DNA from: a virus
DNA: 43,140 nucleotides
Virus record (IMG/VR): IMGVR_UViG_3300027985_001075
Coordinates: 1 to 43,140 of that record
Direction: 5' to 3' (one strand)
The position numbers were made by a program, and so were the translations under genes. Positions 40,501 through 43,140 of this stretch are shown here, one piece after another (the stretch's first letter is position 1; each line of letters opens with the position of its first letter). The notes under the pieces were generated by a model. The model ran no database searches, was not told the DNA's origin, and worked only from the letters and a program-made list of their open reading frames with translations.

Positions 40501-43140
40501 GCTCAGAATTCGAGGCTTTTGTGCCAAAAAAAATACAGCCGAAAAGCAAAATGGTCCTTGATATAGGAATTCATTTTGGAGAGAAGCGAATAGCTCAAAC
40601 TTACGCCGAGTCAGCGAAGGCTCCGGGTATACGCAAAAGGATGGCGTCGGGTGATACAGGGATGAATCCAACGGTCGTGCCGGTATATCTGTCGCTGAAA
40701 AACCCGCTGACAATAGAACGCGGCAAAAGTCTTCCTGAGGATATATCAGAGGCCCTTATTGAACTTGCGCAAGTGGGGCCAAAATCCAAGGCAGTTCAAC
40801 TTAAAGACGTGGACCCTATGCTTCTTGTTGAAAAAGCAGCAGGCAAAGATAACACCCGACTTCTTGATGTATTCACTTCGCGGGGTTATGATGGTATAAA
40901 ATACTATCTTCCGGGCATGGCCGCCAAGAATAACTTCGTCGCCTTCTCCCCGACCCAGATCAAATCGGTAAATAACCGGGGAACCTTCAGCCCGACCGAT
41001 GCGAACATTTATATGCAAGACGCTCAGGAAGAGGCCCAGAAAAGAGTCATCAAGCCCAAAGGATATTACCAGCCCGCCGAACACATGATATCTCTGGTTC
41101 AGGGCCGGGCCGATGTATCGACCATTATTCATGAGCTGTCTCACGACTTTCTGAAAACAATGGGCGACCTGGCAACCCGTTCCGATGCGAACGAAGCGCT
41201 TACCAAAGACTGGGCCCGCATCAAGGAATGGCTTGGTGCCGAATCTGACGAACTCACCACGGAGCAGCAGGAGAAATTTGCCCGTGGTTTCGAGGCATAT
41301 ACTATGGTCCCGTGGAAGAGAGAGAAGGGGCAACCGAAGCGTGTCAAGCCTCCCAAAGAAGTTTACAATGCCCTGGAGCGGTTCCGCAGGTATCTGACTC
41401 AGATCTACAAGAGCGTGAAGCCTTTGGAAATGGGTCAGATGACCCCGGACATCGTCGACTTCTTCGACCGGCTGCTGTCCATCGATTCGCAGACAGAGGC
41501 CGTATCGGCTGAGACGGGTATGGGTCCTATTGAGAATGATGTGGCCACGGCGCTGAATCTGTCGTCCACGGACAGAACCCGTCTTGACAATCTCGCTGAG
41601 AGAGCCAGGGACAAGACCGTCAAGAAGGCGAACAAGGCCATTGAAAGGGCCAAACGCAAGAAGGCCACTGAGTTCCGCAAGATCGCAGAAGCCGAGGTGA
41701 AGACACTTCCCATCTCTATTACCAGGGCGACAATGACAGAGAGCGGAATTGACCCCCAGACCCTGGATATTGCGCTCCCTGATAAAGTGGTCGTAACTGA
41801 TCCGGCCACTGGAGAGCAGACGGAGATGACGGCCTCTGAGGTCCGCAAGAAGATAAAGTGGGGCATCAAGAAGGAAGGTTTCACACCCCAGGATATCGCC
41901 ATTGACGCTGGGTATCCTTCGCCATTGGATATGATTCAGGATCTGATGGTTCAGCCCTCAAAGAATGAACTCATTCAGCAGAGAGTCGATGAGGCTATGA
42001 GAGCCTGGGAAGCAACTGTCAACCCTGCTGATTATTACATAGACCTCCCTGAGATGGAACAGTACCGGACGGCCATGAGTTACTTCCTTGGCAAAGCCGC
42101 CGGGGCTCCGAGGAACGCCATGCAGAAAGCTGTCTTGGCTGAAGCGGCTGAACGGGCCTCAATGCAGGGAACGACCCGTGACGCCATTAATGTAAGCCGG
42201 GCTTACCAGGAGTACATAAAGGCCCTCAAGAACGAGAAGGACGCCCTGGTTAAGGGAGACCTTGCCCAGGCTCTGTACCATAACAACCAGGCCATCTATC
42301 TCTATGAGAAGCTTCGGAATGCCAAGAAGAACAGGGACAAGGTTCAGAGAATGCTGAAGCAGTCTAAAAGGATTCTCAAGACGAAGAAAGTCTCTGTCCC
42401 GGCTGAGTACCATTCCCGACTCATCGACACAATTTCCAGATGGCAATTGGCCAATGTGCCCAGGAACTGGACTCTGCCAGCCGACACTCCCAGCATAGCC
42501 TCTCTTCTCAGTGTCAACCACGATGACGAGTTCAACCCTCAGGCTCCTTTCAGTGAAGAAGCCTTGACAGGACACGGCAATTGGAAGCGCAAATCCATGT
42601 CGACCCTCTCCGAGGTAATGGATATCATTGACGCTCTCATTGGAACTGGCAGAGAGGTCAATAACAATGACCTGTTCAAGGGCAAAGTCAAACTCCTCGA
42701 TGCCCAAGAAATGGTCGATGCTGATCTGAAGTCCCTGCCCAATCTCAGCATTTACAAGAAGGGTACAATGCGCGAGAAGGTCATAAGGGAGTGGCGTTCT
42801 TATGACGCTGACAGGACCATGTCGCAGTATCTCGCCAGGGCCATCAATGGGTACAAGGAAGACGGCGCTGGAGTGGATCTGCTTCTCAGGCCCCTCAATG
42901 AGGCCTACGCCAAGAAGGTCGAATACCAGGAGCGAGTTTTCGAGAAACTGGAGCCGGCTTTGAAGAAGCTTCGCGAGTCCAGTAAGAACTTCCCGAAGGC
43001 CATTGACACCGGAGTGCCCATTCCCGAAATAATGGCGAACAGCGGGAGGGATTGGGACTTTGAGAGGATTCTGGCTCTGGCTCTGAACATGGGAACGGCG
43101 TACAATCGGAACGCCGCTCTGGAGGGCTACGCCCTGACTC
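37533..43140 (+). CDS. giant polyvalent virion protein (gp16 position), main part
   Basis: The frame begins at ATG 37533 and stays open to the edge; joined to 1-1763 it gives 2,408 residues. In order: Pro/Thr-rich head; Gly/Ala hydrophobic stretch (about 265-335); helical region; GNAT-like module (about 750-840: VVVPEEARGVGVG, FYKRFGF); a short unassigned domain (about 850-960); an ART-PolyVal-like ADP-ribosyltransferase (about 960-1150: WFGDSKVVD, YHGTG at 986-990, RGYDGIKYY); a HELSH metallopeptidase motif (1200-1204); then a long helical tail. This mosaic is the polyvalent-protein type described by Iyer and colleagues, delivered into the host with DNA. The GNAT/ART stretch is lower in GC. 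Confidence 0.9.
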   Translation, partial: MNNFFDSLSPEEFASLVADTPTPAPAPTVEQPTEQSAGVQVVWNDQITQQEQPTRPQDIAIDGSITAAMTQRGPMTGSLTAAIDEAAPVTELTMDEADRLLATNRALTSNIDPKIAGKLYDLQKLGSPVGPLGSMDAVPEDVKEIQRKIMLDMSPAPVSIQKYYADPGRAAIMRDQEKPMTDMAAILERATKDPVGVIDDYLTQAGAAFDREKAMVKYGRLLSRKWVGGEDISQEELDKAKFEMTRATNLAAYLEDKTGTAGYVLSEGVGVASQVLEGGLQAVAPAFVGAGLGAAAGFAAAGGPVGAVPGAVKGGVTGLSVGYIMNSFDIEAGLAAEELSDLTDVNGNKLPDSYVKAGAIVAGALNATLEYAGTLATLGLAKAAPGAMKAVQSATRKTINQGVRAALMNSKTAEAILKSAARFTGAVTFDMLTEIAQEVVPYVTGEVAKDVAEGQRGQVFTSPVGELSARVQGIIPKVAAGSFGFGLLPFSIGMARTIRQANRTTTLVNTVTELNQKVHESDMLNRSEEATVDAVAYLQQEIPGLENNLYMDPAELIDLADDSTWKALNKMGITQELANEALDKGESIQFGLPELVARLKPENLSKIRDSLRSDPAGPSLADMRNINFEEAVNEAISLYDPVATFDSETTDELARITEAVKGFYTEQFRDTGKGYAQRAEGVATATQTIVHRYARYLRAMVGAEEARNYLKNINIESVTAAVADEVARQSQGLAQVKQNLSEITPAFENRGLAVDVTENDSSITLSKVVVPEEARGVGVGSEFMTSLVTYADQTGKMIDLTPSLDYGASSKKRLVSFYKRFGFVENKGKNRNYATREDMYRDPKSQTANQFQPSMIENTQSFKLPWDTVLVTQNPSAAELQAMKDEMQAVYPGSREPATRITKDSFGNIYAWRSDQGDHRTMEPLIKQRWGVEVGQNIKPVAQSQFQLPPAAYDTLGQAKTDSPEFKAWFGDSKVVDAEGKPLVVYHGTGSEFEAFVPKKIQPKSKMVLDIGIHFGEKRIAQTYAESAKAPGIRKRMASGDTGMNPTVVPVYLSLKNPLTIERGKSLPEDISEALIELAQVGPKSKAVQLKDVDPMLLVEKAAGKDNTRLLDVFTSRGYDGIKYYLPGMAAKNNFVAFSPTQIKSVNNRGTFSPTDANIYMQDAQEEAQKRVIKPKGYYQPAEHMISLVQGRADVSTIIHELSHDFLKTMGDLATRSDANEALTKDWARIKEWLGAESDELTTEQQEKFARGFEAYTMVPWKREKGQPKRVKPPKEVYNALERFRRYLTQIYKSVKPLEMGQMTPDIVDFFDRLLSIDSQTEAVSAETGMGPIENDVATALNLSSTDRTRLDNLAERARDKTVKKANKAIERAKRKKATEFRKIAEAEVKTLPISITRATMTESGIDPQTLDIALPDKVVVTDPATGEQTEMTASEVRKKIKWGIKKEGFTPQDIAIDAGYPSPLDMIQDLMVQPSKNELIQQRVDEAMRAWEATVNPADYYIDLPEMEQYRTAMSYFLGKAAGAPRNAMQKAVLAEAAERASMQGTTRDAINVSRAYQEYIKALKNEKDALVKGDLAQALYHNNQAIYLYEKLRNAKKNRDKVQRMLKQSKRILKTKKVSVPAEYHSRLIDTISRWQLANVPRNWTLPADTPSIASLLSVNHDDEFNPQAPFSEEALTGHGNWKRKSMSTLSEVMDIIDALIGTGREVNNNDLFKGKVKLLDAQEMVDADLKSLPNLSIYKKGTMREKVIREWRSYDADRTMSQYLARAINGYKEDGAGVDLLLRPLNEAYAKKVEYQERVFEKLEPALKKLRESSKNFPKAIDTGVPIPEIMANSGRDWDFERILALALNMGTAYNRNAALEGYALT
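42997..43140. repeat. terminal direct repeat, right copy
   Basis: Identical to 1-144. The giant gene passes through it in frame; base 42997 is the same genome position as base 1. Confidence 0.95.

Overview
This window is one complete, circularly closed genome of a tailed dsDNA phage with a short tail (podovirus-like). The first 144 bases (1-144) recur exactly at the end (42997-43140). The unique circle is therefore 42,996 bp, and the window edge cuts one giant gene in two. The virion genes are of two kinds. Some resemble families known from Bordetella phage BPP-1 (Bbp16-like cement protein, Bbp19-like protein, matching coat protein). Others resemble T7-type tail and ejection proteins (gp11-, gp12-, gp13-, gp14- and gp15-like, plus a giant polyvalent protein in the gp16 position). 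I see no integrase and no phage RNA polymerase, so it looks lytic and dependent on host RNA polymerase. The host cannot be named. Strong AGGAGG ribosome-binding sites argue against Bacteroidota, and a T7-like tailspike and Sec signal peptides fit a Gram-negative host.

Layout: two divergent transcription units leave a ~0.5 kb intergenic control region (about 21.7-22.2 kb). It holds a 13-bp-arm AT-rich palindrome, ten TGAGAGGT-type iterons, a large cruciform-forming repeat and candidate promoters on both strands. The units meet tail to tail at a strong bidirectional terminator (4206-4241).

The minus-strand (early/replication) unit runs from 21.7 kb down to 4.2 kb. It encodes an SNF2 helicase, a Cas4/RecB-type DUF2800 nuclease, a DUF2815 ssDNA-binding protein, family A DNA polymerase, a Cro-like regulator, a PrimPol-helicase fusion, a compact P-loop kinase-like protein, a PAPS-reductase-like PP-loop enzyme, RusA resolvase, and many small Cys-rich (zinc-ribbon-like) proteins. 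It ends in the amidase endolysin. Genes are packed with 4-bp ATGA/GTGA overlaps. Several real genes are shorter than 60 codons, including a 54-residue protein that matches the glycyl-radical C-terminus of anaerobic ribonucleotide reductase.

The plus-strand (late) unit runs from 22.2 kb through the window end to 4.2 kb: coiled-coil membrane protein, small and large terminase, portal, scaffold, coat, cement, three consecutive virion-type proteins that each carry a Sec signal peptide, tail tube and nozzle proteins, internal/ejection proteins, a 2,408-residue polyvalent protein (GNAT-like, ADP-ribosyltransferase-like and HELSH metallopeptidase modules), and a pectate-lyase-fold tailspike.

The most unusual items are the stand-alone NrdD-like radical tail, the signal-peptide-bearing virion genes, the giant polyvalent protein with low-GC effector modules, the iteron/palindrome region, and two tRNA-like RNAs with an intact T-arm and acceptor but no proper anticodon arm.
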